A stretch of 64,000 nt of DNA, taken from positions 36,413-100,412 of the forward strand of contig NZ_SMMH01000014.1 in assembly GCF_004634215.1 (NCBI RefSeq). Direction: 5' to 3'. The translations under genes and the position numbers were made by a program. Under the pieces are notes generated by a model. The model was not told the origin of the DNA. It worked only from the letters and a program-made list of their open reading frames with translations, and did no database searches. This document shows, piece by piece, positions 19,527-29,456 of this stretch (position 1 is the stretch's first letter; every line of letters begins with the position of its first letter). This stretch comes from Deinococcus fonticola. Lineage in GTDB: Bacteria > Deinococcota > Deinococci > Deinococcales > Deinococcaceae.

Positions 19527-20582
19527 TTAGCCTCTTCCTTGCCGTACCGCCTGAAAGACCGCGGCCAGGGTCGCCACCTGCGAATGCAGGCTGAAGCGCT
19601 CCTCGACCCTTTGCCTACCCCTCAGGCCTAGACCCCGGCCCAGATCGGGGAGGTCGAGCACCTGGCGCAGACGCTCTTCGAGTTCCGAGGCGTCACGCCC
19701 CAGAAAGCCGTTCAGGCCGTCTTCAATCACTTCGCGGTTGGCGCCGATGTCCGAACCCAGGCCCGGAATCCCCACCGCACCATATTCAATTAACTTGAAC
19801 GCACATTTACCGCGCACATAGGCATCATCGAGGAGGGGCATTACCCCCACATTAAACCGCTGCAACTCCTCGACTTCACTCGAAAGTGACCAGCGCACAA
19901 AGGTGGCGCCAGCGGCTTCCACCTCGGCCTGAACATCTGGACTGGCAATCACGCGAAATTCTGCCCCGAACTGCTGGCAGACCTGGAGCAGGCCCGGCAA
20001 AAAGGGCAGCAGATACCGCCTGAAGGTCGAAGCCGTACCAATCCAGCCCACCACAGGCCGTTCACCAGGCTGTGGGGGAGGCCGCACGGCGTAATGTGCC
20101 GTGTCCACCACGGTGGGAATGACATACACAGGGACGCCCGGGGCCACCTTCCGCACGTAGTCTGCCAGATAGGCGTTGCCGACGGTGACCGCCGCGCTGG
20201 CCCGTAGAAGGTGGTCAATGGGATACCCGGTAAATACGGCGTCATCCATGTCAAAGACAATAGGCACGCCCGAGCGAATAAAGCCGGCATCGAAAAATCG
20301 CTGAGCAAAAGGGGCCGTTTGCCTGGAAATGAAAATAGCATCGTATTTGGTCTTGACAGAACGGGCTTGCAGGAGGCGGTCAAGACTTGCCACGGCCACC
20401 CGCGCCAGGACAAGAGGATGATTAGGACGCCCCAGAGTACGCAGCTGAAACGCTTGCGAGGTCAAAAAGGAACGAACATCAAGATGAATCCCGCGCTGAC
20501 GCAACGGTTCAACAAATTGAAAGATGCGGTAGCGGGAGCTGGGGCCAGCAAGTGGATAGGGGGAAAGAGCAAGAATTTTCAT
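19527..20582 (-). CDS. GT4 family glycosyltransferase
   Basis: A 351-aa GT-B glycosyltransferase. The N terminus MKILALSPYPLAGPSSRYRI is the acceptor-domain opening of a GT4 subgroup. VFDMDDAVF lies mid-N-domain, VGWIGTASTFRRYL starts the donor domain, and the Glu-rich KLIEYGAVGIPGLGSDIGAN segment contacts the nucleotide sugar. It is GC-rich like the flanking backbone genes, while the next gene upstream in the operon is AT-rich, so the composition boundary falls at this gene's start. It overlaps that gene by 4 bp. Donor and acceptor unknown. Confidence 0.82.
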   Translation of the reverse strand: MKILALSPYPLAGPSSRYRIFQFVEPLRQRGIHLDVRSFLTSQAFQLRTLGRPNHPLVLARVAVASLDRLLQARSVKTKYDAIFISRQTAPFAQRFFDAGFIRSGVPIVFDMDDAVFTGYPIDHLLRASAAVTVGNAYLADYVRKVAPGVPVYVIPTVVDTAHYAVRPPPQPGERPVVGWIGTASTFRRYLLPFLPGLLQVCQQFGAEFRVIASPDVQAEVEAAGATFVRWSLSSEVEELQRFNVGVMPLLDDAYVRGKCAFKLIEYGAVGIPGLGSDIGANREVIEDGLNGFLGRDASELEERLRQVLDLPDLGRGLGLRGRQRVEERFSLHSQVATLAAVFQAVRQGRG

Positions 20583-21661
20583 TCTATTCTTTCCGATACC
20601 AATGCAGCATACATTTTTGAGTATTGCTCAAGTGCTAAGCCCGAACCGAAACGTTCTTTAACCCTAAATAAATTATTCTCTATTATTTTTTTTAGTTCTT
20701 CCTCGTCTATTTGTAGTATATCTTCAATCGCACCAACCAGAGAAAGCACATCTGGAGCAAATCTAAACACTATGAACCCGTCTAGCACTTCATCTAATTG
20801 CTGAATATTCGAAGCTAAAAGAATACAGCCGCTAGCAATAGCCTCAACGGCAGAAAAGCCAAAGCTTTCAGTAAGCGAGGGTAGGATGAAGAACCTTGAC
20901 TTACTCATTAGCTCCGTCGCTTCATGAGTAACATGATTTACCGCAATATTAGGATTACCTTTCGACGCATAACATAACTCTTCATATAGTTCTCCGTAAC
21001 CATATAGATGAAATTTTACATCCGAGTATCGACGGAGAATTAAATTCGCGGCTTCGATGACGATAGATGGATTCTTTTCGTTTGCGTACCTACCAATATA
21101 TAAAAAATCAATTTCTTTATTAGAGATTTCACAATAATCATTAACATTAAGTGATTCTTCATTGAGCCAATTAGCAATTGGAACAGATTGAATCCTATAG
21201 TCCCTCAAGAGATGATGTGCCAAAGTTTTACTCACTGCAATACGCAATCCGACCCGCAATGCTAATGCTAATTCAAGCTTATTTTTAATTTTTTCCATTT
21301 TTCTATCTGAAATACCAATATATTGATGGAAAGTATATACGAATCTTCTCGGATACATTAATATCAGAGGGGCGAAAGAAATTATAGTCAATCTGCCATT
21401 TAAATGTACAATTGAATTACTAAATTCGTGTCTATTAATTATAAGCCTCACCCAGTTAAACAAAAAATTTATTCCACGAAAATCCATAGGAATTTGACCT
21501 TGGGGTATTTCAAATTTTGAACTAGGTTTCAAAATCATCACTTCAGAAAATATAGGCTTCATCAGAAGAGCAAGGTTATTAGCATAAGTCCAAACGCCAG
21601 AAGGTAGATCAGTTGATACAATAATTATCAGTTTTCTATTAATTTTTTCCATTATTTCCAT
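20579..21661 (-). CDS. GT4 family glycosyltransferase (AT-rich block)
   Basis: A 360-aa GT-B glycosyltransferase. The N-terminal domain includes STDLPSGVWTYANNLALLM (glycine-rich acceptor loop) and VHLNGRL. The donor domain begins FLYIGRYANEKNPSIVIEAA, and the family E-x7-E lies in LPSLTESFGFSAVEAIASG. It is strikingly AT-rich against the rest of the operon and rich in Ile, Lys and Asn, as are the three genes upstream, suggesting acquisition as a block. It overlaps the Wzy-like gene by 23 bp. Its specificity would determine part of the repeat unit. Confidence 0.82.
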   Translation of the reverse strand: MEIMEKINRKLIIIVSTDLPSGVWTYANNLALLMKPIFSEVMILKPSSKFEIPQGQIPMDFRGINFLFNWVRLIINRHEFSNSIVHLNGRLTIISFAPLILMYPRRFVYTFHQYIGISDRKMEKIKNKLELALALRVGLRIAVSKTLAHHLLRDYRIQSVPIANWLNEESLNVNDYCEISNKEIDFLYIGRYANEKNPSIVIEAANLILRRYSDVKFHLYGYGELYEELCYASKGNPNIAVNHVTHEATELMSKSRFFILPSLTESFGFSAVEAIASGCILLASNIQQLDEVLDGFIVFRFAPDVLSLVGAIEDILQIDEEELKKIIENNLFRVKERFGSGLALEQYSKMYAALVSERIE

Positions 21662-22805
21662 CTCCTTCCGAATGACCGATTAACACTATATAGTACAAAG
21701 CGCCTATAATGGGATCTGCGAGGGTGCTTCCTGTTAAGCTAATAGATAGCATGCCTGTTAAAAAGATAAATTTTACACTACCTCTTTCAGAATTATAAAT
21801 TAGAAGACATACGTAAATTATAAAAAGAAAGAGAGAAATTAGACCAAATATAGACAATAAATCTAGAAAATAGTTATCTGATGTCAAACCTACGAGAGCG
21901 TGAAATCGCAGTGTGCCGCTCCCAAAAAACAAAGTGTTAAAATTCTCAGCCCAAAGATCATAGCTATCTTTCCAATATACGAAACGGGTGAGAATAGAAT
22001 CGTTAGAGTTAGTATCGGTCATGAAAGAATCACTGATTCTATCCAGTTTAATCTTTTCCGAAACATACGAATAAAGAAAGGCAACAGGGAGCGCATAAAA
22101 TATAGGAGTAGTCGACCAAAAAGAAAATTGTTTAGCTCTTAAATTTTTAACTATTCTGTCGAACATAAGTAAAACGCTCATAATAACAAACGCCAGTAAA
22201 CTACTCCTTGACTGGGTCAAAACTAAACCAAATAGACATATTAATAAGCAAAAAGAGTAATACAGAGAAAGCCTGTCCATAAGACGATTAAGACATAATG
22301 CGGCCGCTAGGCAAAGAAGGGCTCCCCACTCATTGTAGCTAGCTTGAGTTCCTAAACCATCGCCTCCGGCATAAGAAAAAGGCCCCGCAATTCTATGTAG
22401 GTTGGGAACGGTAAAAAATATAAGAATTGACGATAAAGCCAAAATAGATGATGTAAATACAAATACGCCATCTAAATCATATTTCTTACCATAGGCTAGG
22501 TTTACTATAGCAGGAGCCCACAATAAGGTAGAAAGAATTCGCAGATTTTTTGAAATGTCTAGACCGAACTCGGAAAATAAAAAATAATTCATGCAAGAAG
22601 ATATAAACCACAAAATAGCTAAAATAAAAAGAATTATCGAAGATAATTTAATTTTTAAATCTCTGTTGAGAAAAAATGAGCTAAAATAGCAAATTAATAA
22701 TAGTATATCAGAAAAACGCAAAAATCCTATACTAAGAATTGGATTCAATATCAATGATGCAGGCAAAATACCCATGTAGAAATAGGGTGATTTAAGCACT
22801 AGCAA
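21639..22805 (-). CDS. Wzy-like O-antigen/polysaccharide polymerase
   Basis: A 388-aa polytopic membrane protein with about 10-11 hydrophobic segments. Features fit Wzy/O-antigen ligase superfamily members: LTQSRSSLLAFVIMSVL (the family's SRS/SRG step into a helix), a long periplasmic loop after about residue 240 (SYVSEKIKLDRISDSFMTD), and FFGSGTLRFHALVG preceding a final pair of helices. Wzy proteins are poorly conserved, so position beside a Wzx flippase, size and topology carry most of the evidence. It would polymerise lipid-linked repeat units on the outer face of the cytoplasmic membrane. Confidence 0.75.
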   Translation of the reverse strand: MLVLKSPYFYMGILPASLILNPILSIGFLRFSDILLLICYFSSFFLNRDLKIKLSSIILFILAILWFISSCMNYFLFSEFGLDISKNLRILSTLLWAPAIVNLAYGKKYDLDGVFVFTSSILALSSILIFFTVPNLHRIAGPFSYAGGDGLGTQASYNEWGALLCLAAALCLNRLMDRLSLYYSFCLLICLFGLVLTQSRSSLLAFVIMSVLLMFDRIVKNLRAKQFSFWSTTPIFYALPVAFLYSYVSEKIKLDRISDSFMTDTNSNDSILTRFVYWKDSYDLWAENFNTLFFGSGTLRFHALVGLTSDNYFLDLLSIFGLISLFLFIIYVCLLIYNSERGSVKFIFLTGMLSISLTGSTLADPIIGALYYIVLIGHSEGDGNNGKN

Positions 22806-23761
22806 ATCTCATATTTCTCCCTAAAGTTTTTTAGGGTCGATTCATCAGTATGATTTGTTTTGAAAGAATCTATAATTGCGGGAAAGTAAGCTCTTCTAAC
22901 AATTTTTTGATCAACATTGCGCTTTAAAATTTTGCTAAATAAATATCCAAAACCTCCTGAAGATATAATTAAAGAATATACTCCAAATGCAAGCAGCCAT
23001 AAAGAGCTAACAATAAAACTATTATTTCTTTTAACAAAAATAATCTTTGAGAGCATACCAAGGTACAAATAATCCGTGCGATTTGGATGATGTGAACCAT
23101 GTGCATCATGATATAAAATCAGTCTTGGGTCATAAATAAGCTTCGCTCCACTCTGTCGCAGCCTTAAACAGTATTCCCAATCTTCTTTTCCGAAAAAATA
23201 GGCTTCAGATAGGTATCCAATTCGCTCAATAGATCTTCTAGGTATACACATAAAGGCCCCAGATATGAAAGATCGCTCATTCTCCAGATCATATTGACCA
23301 GTATCAACCTTACCATAACCAAAGTATTTGATATTTCCAAGAGAGTCGACACTTCCTCCAACGCTCCAAATTTTATTTGTATCAGGCCAGTTCAGAATCT
23401 TGCCCCCCATTATACCAATAGTTTTATCTTCCGAGAGCCGCTTTTGTATATAAGTAAAATCAATGCTATATATTCGGCAATCGTTATTCATAAGTATCAT
23501 AACTTCGCAGCCATCATCATAAGCAGCCTTCAAAGCACGATTACACCCTGCGGCAAAGCCGAGATTACTGCCATTTTCAATAAATGAAACATTATCATAG
23601 TGTTTAAATTTTTCCTTCAATAATAATAGAGATGTATCTATAGAGCCATTATCGGCCAGGTAAATAGTAATTGGCTGCCCTATAAGCGACAACATCAAAC
23701 TCTCACTATCATCAAAACTGTTCCAATTCAGTATTACAATACCAACTTTGTACATATGCAC
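22799..23761 (-). CDS. GT2 family glycosyltransferase
   Basis: A 320-aa GT-A fold protein. VGIVILNWNSFDDSESLMLSL opens the nucleotide-binding domain, YLADNGSIDTS carries the first conserved Asp, and NSNLGFAAGCNRALK-type residues (SNLGFAAGCNRALKAA) and ILMNNDCRI give the DXD-like metal site. FFGKEDWEYCLRLRQSG is the ED-Y motif shared with rhamnosyltransferases such as RfbF/WbbL. Two hydrophobic segments follow near the C terminus (about residues 252-280). Since rml genes are in the operon, a rhamnosyltransferase is plausible but not shown. It overlaps the Wzy-like gene by 7 bp and is AT-rich. Confidence 0.84.
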   Translation of the reverse strand: MHMYKVGIVILNWNSFDDSESLMLSLIGQPITIYLADNGSIDTSLLLLKEKFKHYDNVSFIENGSNLGFAAGCNRALKAAYDDGCEVMILMNNDCRIYSIDFTYIQKRLSEDKTIGIMGGKILNWPDTNKIWSVGGSVDSLGNIKYFGYGKVDTGQYDLENERSFISGAFMCIPRRSIERIGYLSEAYFFGKEDWEYCLRLRQSGAKLIYDPRLILYHDAHGSHHPNRTDYLYLGMLSKIIFVKRNNSFIVSSLWLLAFGVYSLIISSGGFGYLFSKILKRNVDQKIVRRAYFPAIIDSFKTNHTDESTLKNFREKYEIC

Positions 23762-23770
23762 GATACCTCC

Positions 23771-24973
23771 CTATCTTATAGAAAATTTAAAGGGCCACAG
23801 TCCACTTCTTACGGTTTGTATTGACATTATCAGCAGATTAAGAGACTCAAGCATTACCACACCTAATGCATAACCAATCACACCAAATCTCATTCCAAAA
23901 AATAGGATAAATGGTATACCAATAGCAACTGAAACAAGGATTGAGACTGTTATGACATCTTCTCTACCTATAGAATTTAACCAAAAAGACCCCAATGCAT
24001 ACATTATAGAAATAGGGATCATAACAAGTGAGTATACTGTTATTACTCTTTTTACTTCATCGTATTGTTGGCCAAAGAGTAAGTCTACAATAGGACTACC
24101 AAATACACGTAGAATAATCACATATAGCAGATTAAGAAATAACAATATAAATCCAAGTCGGGTAACTAAATACTTTTTCTTTTCCCATTCAGATATTTTT
24201 ATTAGTTTACCGTAGTAAGATTTAACTCCAGTATCGTTTACAACATTAATAGCTTTACATAATTTTTCACTGTTTGAAAAAACGGCTGCCGCCGATGCTC
24301 CAAGAAGCACATAAACTATAAAGCTGTTTAGGGCGGTATATAAGCTAATTACAATTCGATTTAAAATTAGTCCCCGGCTATCATACGAAAAACGGAAAAC
24401 TTCACTCATAATAAAATCGGATCGTTTAAATCCATTTTCTAGAAATACCGTATAATTTGCGATTAAACTGTATAAAGAAAATAATACTACGTAAAGCGGA
24501 ATGAGAAATTTAATGTCGATCACTTCTATAGATATAAAAAAGCTAATTAATAATATAGAGATCTGTACGACAAAGTCGGCCATAATTATAATATGGAGCC
24601 TATCTTTATATATATAAAACCAAGTTGGAATAAAACCTTGCGCAATACCAAGAATAATTCCATAAAAAATAGTATCAGCAGGAAAACTCGAAAATAAAGC
24701 AAAGACTAAACCAAATATCATCACGATAATCGAAGTCAAAAATTTAACAGAAAAAACTAGTGCTGATATATTATTTAGGCTGCCTTCATTAGCTAAACGA
24801 GGGGCAGAAATGTTTGTTCCAAACTCAACAATGAGAAAGATCCAAGCAGCGAAAGACAACATAGCAGCATAGGAACCCAAAAAATCTCTTGAAAGACTAT
24901 GACTTAACAAAGAAAGACTCAGAAAGGGTACAATGGTTCTTAAACCAGAAAATATAATATTCCTAAATAGCAT
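23771..24973 (-). CDS. Wzx-like oligosaccharide flippase
   Basis: A 400-aa multi-pass membrane protein with about 12 hydrophobic segments, typical of the polysaccharide transport (PST/MOP) family that flips undecaprenyl-PP-linked repeat units. The N-terminal region shows the family's helix pair with SLLSHSLSRDFLGSYAAML and a following GTNISAPRLAN segment. The gene is AT-rich, part of the block of four. It is separated from the GT2 gene by 9 bp and from the RmlC-like gene by 22 bp. Sequence conservation in this family is low, so the call relies on topology and context. Confidence 0.78.
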   Translation of the reverse strand: MLFRNIIFSGLRTIVPFLSLSLLSHSLSRDFLGSYAAMLSFAAWIFLIVEFGTNISAPRLANEGSLNNISALVFSVKFLTSIIVMIFGLVFALFSSFPADTIFYGIILGIAQGFIPTWFYIYKDRLHIIIMADFVVQISILLISFFISIEVIDIKFLIPLYVVLFSLYSLIANYTVFLENGFKRSDFIMSEVFRFSYDSRGLILNRIVISLYTALNSFIVYVLLGASAAAVFSNSEKLCKAINVVNDTGVKSYYGKLIKISEWEKKKYLVTRLGFILLFLNLLYVIILRVFGSPIVDLLFGQQYDEVKRVITVYSLVMIPISIMYALGSFWLNSIGREDVITVSILVSVAIGIPFILFFGMRFGVIGYALGVVMLESLNLLIMSIQTVRSGLWPFKFSIR

Positions 24974-24995
24974 GATTTCTATAAGCCATCCTTAC

Positions 24996-25544
24996 CTAGC
25001 CCTTATCTTCATGCCACAAACCCACACCAAATATGTCCCAACTTAGCCGGCCTTCGTTCGGGTCTTCCAGATTGAACTGGGCGTCCATGGTATACAGCAG
25101 CGTGGCTCCCTGATCACCTGCCTGATACCCGTGGGCCACGCCACTGGGAATATGCACCAGCGTGGGCTGCTCGCCACTGAGCACGAGCTTGCGTCTGGTG
25201 CCCAGTGTGAGGCTGTCGGCGCGGCAGTCCACCAACCAGATCATCAGTTGCCCTTGCAGCACACACCAGATCTCGTTCTGCTCTTCCTTGACATGAATAT
25301 GAAAGGCATTCATGCGGTTGGGCGCGGCCCATGAAACGCTGATCTGGCGAGGAACAAGTGCACCGGGCAGTTGCTGAACCCCCTGGTCGTTCAGGCGCAG
25401 ATATTCCATGAAGGCGCCGTTCTCGCTTCTGTTCTTTCGCAGCGGATGCGTCCAGACCCCTTCAATTTGCGGTGCGGCAGGATAAGACTCAAACGTCAGG
25501 GCCTCGGCGTAAGGCGCGGCAAGTTTTATGGTGTGGTCAGGCAT
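24996..25544 (-). CDS. rmlC: dTDP-4-dehydrorhamnose 3,5-epimerase (RmlC-like cupin)
   Basis: A 182-aa protein with an RmlC cupin. The [20 protein letters not shown] segment carries the active-site His region and first cupin strand. [20 protein letters not shown] is the IP-x-G-x-AHG-Y signature of the family, and EGRLSWD closes the core. Residues 1-50 differ from canonical RmlC (SPRVFGDER-type motifs are not seen), so it is a divergent member. With rmlA and rmlB immediately upstream, the role in dTDP-L-rhamnose synthesis is likely. It is GC-rich, outside the AT-rich block. An epimerase for another dTDP sugar is possible. Confidence 0.8.
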   Translation of the reverse strand: MPDHTIKLAAPYAEALTFESYPAAPQIEGVWTHPLRKNRSENGAFMEYLRLNDQGVQQLPGALVPRQISVSWAAPNRMNAFHIHVKEEQNEIWCVLQGQLMIWLVDCRADSLTLGTRRKLVLSGEQPTLVHIPSGVAHGYQAGDQGATLLYTMDAQFNLEDPNEGRLSWDIFGVGLWHEDKG

Positions 25545-26466
25545 ACTGTTTCTCCAGGCTTATTCTCCTCAGATACTGACCGTACCTGTTCTTGGCCAGT
25601 TTCTCGGCCTGGGCCAGCAGGGCATCGGTGCTGATCCAGCCACTGCGCCAGGCGATCTCTTCGGGCGAAGCGACCTTGAGGCCCTGGCGGTGCTCGATGG
25701 TCTGAATGAATAGGCTGGCTTCCAGCATGCTTTCATGGGTGCCGGTGTCCAGCCATGCGAAACCGCGCCGCATCAGTTGCACGTCGAGTTGTTGGCGATT
25801 CAGATACACGCTGTTCACATCCGTGATCTCCAGTTCACCCCGCGCCGAGGGCTTGATCCCCTTCACGATATCCACGACCTGTTCATCATAGAAGTACAGA
25901 CCTGTGACCGCGAAATCAGATTTGGGTTTCTGCGGTTTCTCTTCAATAGAAAGCGCTTTCCCTGTGTCATCGAAGTCCACGACACCATAACGCTCCGGGT
26001 CGCCCACCTGATAGGCGAACACTGTTGCGCCGGTGGTTCTGGTATTGGCGTGGTGCATCAGATCCGATAGGTCGTTGCCGTAAAAAATGTTGTCTCCCAG
26101 AATCAGCGCACTAGGCTGGCCCTTCACAAAGTCCTCTCCGATCAGAAAGGCCTGTGCCAGGCCCTCGGGTTTGGGCTGCACCGCGTACTGAAGGTTGAGG
26201 CCCCACTGCCGGCCGTCTCCGAGCAGTTGCTCGAAGCGCGGCGTGTCCTCGGGGGTGGAGATGATCAGGATGTCACGCATCCCCCCCAGCATCAGGGTGG
26301 TCAGGGGGTAGTAGATCATCGGCTTGTCGTAGATGGGCAGCAGTTGTTTACTGACCGCCAGGGTAGCCGGGTAGAGGCGCGTGCCGCTTCCACCGGCCAG
26401 GATGATGCCCTTTCGGCTGACCATCCCATGTTCCGGTATCTGTGCCGGCATCTGTTTTATCGTCAT
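25537..26466 (-). CDS. rmlA: Glucose-1-phosphate thymidylyltransferase
   Basis: A 309-aa RmlA. The nucleotidyltransferase signature [20 protein letters not shown] is followed by [16 protein letters not shown], with [10 protein letters not shown] and ILGDNIFYG (catalytic Asp). About 15 extra residues precede the core ([13 protein letters not shown]...), so the true start may be a little later, for instance near MVSRKG. It makes dTDP-glucose from dTTP and glucose-1-phosphate, the entry to dTDP-rhamnose, and is typically inhibited by dTDP-rhamnose. It overlaps rmlB by 4 bp and rmlC by 8 bp. Confidence 0.93.
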   Translation of the reverse strand: MTIKQMPAQIPEHGMVSRKGIILAGGSGTRLYPATLAVSKQLLPIYDKPMIYYPLTTLMLGGMRDILIISTPEDTPRFEQLLGDGRQWGLNLQYAVQPKPEGLAQAFLIGEDFVKGQPSALILGDNIFYGNDLSDLMHHANTRTTGATVFAYQVGDPERYGVVDFDDTGKALSIEEKPQKPKSDFAVTGLYFYDEQVVDIVKGIKPSARGELEITDVNSVYLNRQQLDVQLMRRGFAWLDTGTHESMLEASLFIQTIEHRQGLKVASPEEIAWRSGWISTDALLAQAEKLAKNRYGQYLRRISLEKQYA

Positions 26467-27488
26467 TGTGCGCCGCCCTCGGCCAGCCGCTGGGCGTACT
26501 GCCGGTCGTAATATTCACGAAATTCACCACTGCGAATGGGCGACCACCACCACTCGTTCTGGGCATACCACTTCGTCGCTTCGGCCACGGCTTCCTTTGG
26601 ATCGTAGCGGGGCTCCCAGGCCAGGCGGCGCAGCTTCTCCACGTTCATAGAATAGCGGCGGTCATGCCCCGGGCGATCGGCCACGTGTTTCACCAGCGCG
26701 TAGTCTTTGCCCAGGGTGGTCAGGACAATGTCGACCATTTCCAGGTTGGTCATTTCACGGCCTGTACCGACGTTGTACACCTGGCCCGCTTCGCCCCTCA
26801 GCAAAACGGTTTCTATGCCAGTGCAGTGGTCATACACGTGCGCGTAGTCGCGCATCTGCTGGCCATCTCCGTAGACGGGCAAAGGCTCACCCAGCAGGGC
26901 GTTGGTGCTGAACAGCGGAACGGCCTTTTCGGGGTACTGATAGGGGCCGACGTTGTTGGCGCCGCGGGTGATGGTGACCGGCAGTCCGTAGGTGATGAAG
27001 TAGGCCTGGACAAGCTGGTCGGCCGCCGCTTTGCTGGCGGCGTAGGGACTGCGGGGAGCCAGTTCGTCTGTCTCGACACTCTGATGCCCGTCACGGATAT
27101 GGCCATAGACCTCATCGGTACTGATGTGATGAAGGCGAATGCCCAGTTCACGAACCACCTCAAGCAGCACGTGGGTACCACGCACATTGGTCTCGGTGAA
27201 CACCAACGGCCCAAGAATGCTCTGATCGACATGGGTCTCGGCGGCAAAATTGACGATCAGATCTATGTTTTTCGTCTGGCAGGTCTGGCGCACAAGCGCC
27301 AGGTCACCTATATCACCCACGACCAACTCCAGACGTGGGTCGTTCCAGAGGTCGTGGAGATTCTCACGGCGCCCCGCATAAGTCAGTTTGTCGTAAACGA
27401 CCACCTGATCCTGGGGGTGTTGGCCCAACCAGTAGCGCACAAAATTACTGCCGATGAAGCCGCATCCGCCTGTTACGAGAAGGTTCAT
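26463..27488 (-). CDS. rmlB: dTDP-glucose 4,6-dehydratase
   Basis: A 341-aa extended SDR of standard RmlB length. NAD motif [26 protein letters not shown] contains the catalytic Thr-Asp-Glu of this family; [12 protein letters not shown] carries Tyr-x3-Lys. [20 protein letters not shown] is the RmlB substrate loop (usual form RDWLYVEDH). It converts dTDP-glucose to dTDP-4-keto-6-deoxyglucose. It overlaps the BY-kinase gene by 4 bp, so translational coupling with the regulator is likely. Confidence 0.93.
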   Translation of the reverse strand: MNLLVTGGCGFIGSNFVRYWLGQHPQDQVVVYDKLTYAGRRENLHDLWNDPRLELVVGDIGDLALVRQTCQTKNIDLIVNFAAETHVDQSILGPLVFTETNVRGTHVLLEVVRELGIRLHHISTDEVYGHIRDGHQSVETDELAPRSPYAASKAAADQLVQAYFITYGLPVTITRGANNVGPYQYPEKAVPLFSTNALLGEPLPVYGDGQQMRDYAHVYDHCTGIETVLLRGEAGQVYNVGTGREMTNLEMVDIVLTTLGKDYALVKHVADRPGHDRRYSMNVEKLRRLAWEPRYDPKEAVAEATKWYAQNEWWWSPIRSGEFREYYDRQYAQRLAEGGAQ

Positions 27489-29128
27489 GTTTTCTGGGTC
27501 TCCGTTGAATTGGGTTCGTAGCTGTACCCGTAGCCGTAGCTGTAAGCACTGTCGTCGGCATTGGATTTATTGATAATGAAGCCCAGCAGGTTGACGCCGG
27601 CATGCTCGGCACGCCGCAGAGCGCTGCGGATGGCCGTCATTTTGGTCTGACCGTGCTCCACGACCAGCAGGACACCGTCGGCATGCTTCCCAAGAACCAG
27701 ACCGTCCACCAGGGCCAGCAAAGGAGCACTATCGATCAGTACGATGTCGAACTGTTGCCGCCACAGAGTCAGGGCGTGGCCGATGTCAGCCCTGTTCAGG
27801 ACGCCCAGGCTGTCCTGAACGCCTCGGCCGGCGGGCAGGAGAGAGATGTTGGGCGCCACTTCCAGCACCTGCACATTCTCTGGGCTGGTCAAGGCTTCGG
27901 GGGTGGTTCGGGCACCGCCTTGCCCCACCAGCTGCTGCCACTGGCCCTGATCGTTGAATTTGCGCCAGACGTTTTCCTGAGTCCCGCGACGCAAATCGGC
28001 GTCCACGATCAGCACCCGCTGGCCGTTGGAGGCGAACCCATCAGCCAGCGTGGCTGTGGTGCTGGTCTTTCCTTCGCCTGGAGCGGTACTGGTCACCATG
28101 ACGATAGGGCGGTTCTTATCTTTCAGCAGGGTCATCAGATTGACCCGCAAGAACCCCAACGCCTCGTAAGAACCACTTTGCCGGGCCGCGCGCACAATGC
28201 CTAACATCAGGGTGCTGCGCTGGCGCAGGCGCGGCAAGACCCCCAGGGTAGGAAGGCCCAGCGGCAACAGGTCGTCTTCAAGCCGGATGGTCCGGTCCGT
28301 GACCGTCAGAAGGGCACTGATGCTTATGGCCAGCAGCAGCCCCAACACCCCCGCCAGCACAGCGTTTCTAAGGGGTTTGGGGGCCACTGCCCGGCCTGGC
28401 GTGACCGCGTCGGACAGCGGGCTGAGGACGCCGTTAGCCGACACTTCCAGGATATTGACCTGCGCCAGGTTGCCCTCGAGAGTGGCCCTTCTGGCAATCA
28501 GGGTTTCGCGTTCTACCCGGTTGGTGGTGGCGTCCAGCTGGGTATCGATCTGCTGAAGCTGGGCACGAAAACCAGTCTGTGCTCTTTTGATCTGTTGCAG
28601 CGCACGGTTGACATCCCAGTTCAACAGGGCCTTGGCGCTGACGTTGGCCAGGGTGCGGGCCGCGGCAGGTGTTCTGGCGCTGGCGCGCACGGTATAGATG
28701 CCGTTCCCGTAATTGTCGAGTCGCGCGGTCAGGCTGAGGGTTCTGAGCCGCTGAGCACTCAACTCGCCGGTCAGCGCGCTGATCAGGCGGGCCTTTTCCT
28801 CCTGGGGAATATCAGGGGTCTGGCGCACATTCTGGATGACGTCCTGAATCACGGGGGTGCTCTGAAGCGCCTGGGCCAGCGCCCCTTCCGGCAAGGGCGG
28901 GGCTTTGACACTGGCATTACCGAACACAGCGTCCTGGGGTTGACTCTGAACGTTGGCGGCAATCAGATTGCTGCTGGCCTGATACACCGCCGGTTGCCGT
29001 GCCGACCAGGCATAAGAGATCAGCATAAGCAGCAGTGCCGAGCCGAGAATGAATTGCCAACGCCGTTTGAGACCTCGCCAGAGCACATTAAGGTCAACTT
29101 CCTGCTGTTCCCGAATTTCATTGGTCAT
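27485..29128 (-). CDS. Wzz domain/BY-kinase fusion (chain-length regulator, tyrosine autokinase)
   Basis: A 547-aa Wzc-like protein and first gene of the operon. A Wzz domain lies at residues about 10-275, with a membrane helix at 27-40 ([16 protein letters not shown]), an extracytoplasmic coiled-coil-like stretch at 165-215, and a second helix at 254-275. The cytoplasmic bacterial tyrosine kinase domain has Walker [10 protein letters not shown] (347-355), Walker A' VLIVDADLR (372-380) and Walker B IVLIDSAP (462-469). A C-terminal tyrosine cluster lies at 529, 531, 533, 535 and 537. Such proteins set polymer length together with Wzy, and cycling autophosphorylation drives export. No cognate Wzb phosphatase or Wza-like exporter is seen in the window. 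Confidence 0.9.
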   Translation of the reverse strand: MTNEIREQQEVDLNVLWRGLKRRWQFILGSALLLMLISYAWSARQPAVYQASSNLIAANVQSQPQDAVFGNASVKAPPLPEGALAQALQSTPVIQDVIQNVRQTPDIPQEEKARLISALTGELSAQRLRTLSLTARLDNYGNGIYTVRASARTPAAARTLANVSAKALLNWDVNRALQQIKRAQTGFRAQLQQIDTQLDATTNRVERETLIARRATLEGNLAQVNILEVSANGVLSPLSDAVTPGRAVAPKPLRNAVLAGVLGLLLAISISALLTVTDRTIRLEDDLLPLGLPTLGVLPRLRQRSTLMLGIVRAARQSGSYEALGFLRVNLMTLLKDKNRPIVMVTSTAPGEGKTSTTATLADGFASNGQRVLIVDADLRRGTQENVWRKFNDQGQWQQLVGQGGARTTPEALTSPENVQVLEVAPNISLLPAGRGVQDSLGVLNRADIGHALTLWRQQFDIVLIDSAPLLALVDGLVLGKHADGVLLVVEHGQTKMTAIRSALRRAEHAGVNLLGFIINKSNADDSAYSYGYGYSYEPNSTETQKT

Positions 29129-29456
29129 GTCCGCCTCATCGCTCGGCCCGTTCAGCTCTGCAGTTTCAGTATATGCCGCCCCCTAGAGAGACGACGACAA
29201 TCCTCATTGGAGCCACCTATCTATGAAAACTCCATGAGTATAAGAGGCCAGTGCGTTTCTTCGATCTGTGCAAACTATGATTCGGAATCAGTTTGGGGCG
29301 TATAAAATAGAATGTATCGTCTTTTGAACCCTTCTCACAAAAGATACCCATATATTCTTAATTCAAAACTCATATTATTAAAAAGTCCTATAGCCGTACG
29401 AGACCTCTGGTCTGAGCCCCAACGCTACCGACTGGGAACCCCAACAAGGAGTCACC
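29129..29456. other. 328-bp divergent promoter region of glycan locus
   Basis: Lies between the BY-kinase operon (leftward) and the RmlD-like gene (rightward), and is AT-rich in its middle. On the minus strand TATACT (29168-29173) lies about 39 bp before the kinase ATG, with GAGGCGGAC as a ribosome site, so this operon is probably leadered. On the plus strand an AAGGAG lies 5 nt before the RmlD-like ATG. No gene supported. Confidence 0.5.
29168..29173 (-). promoter_or_regulatory. Candidate -10 box of the glycan operon
   Basis: TATACT on the minus strand upstream of the BY-kinase gene. The nearest -35-like sequence (TTGTCG) is 21 bp away, too far for consensus spacing, so confidence is low. 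Confidence 0.35.
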
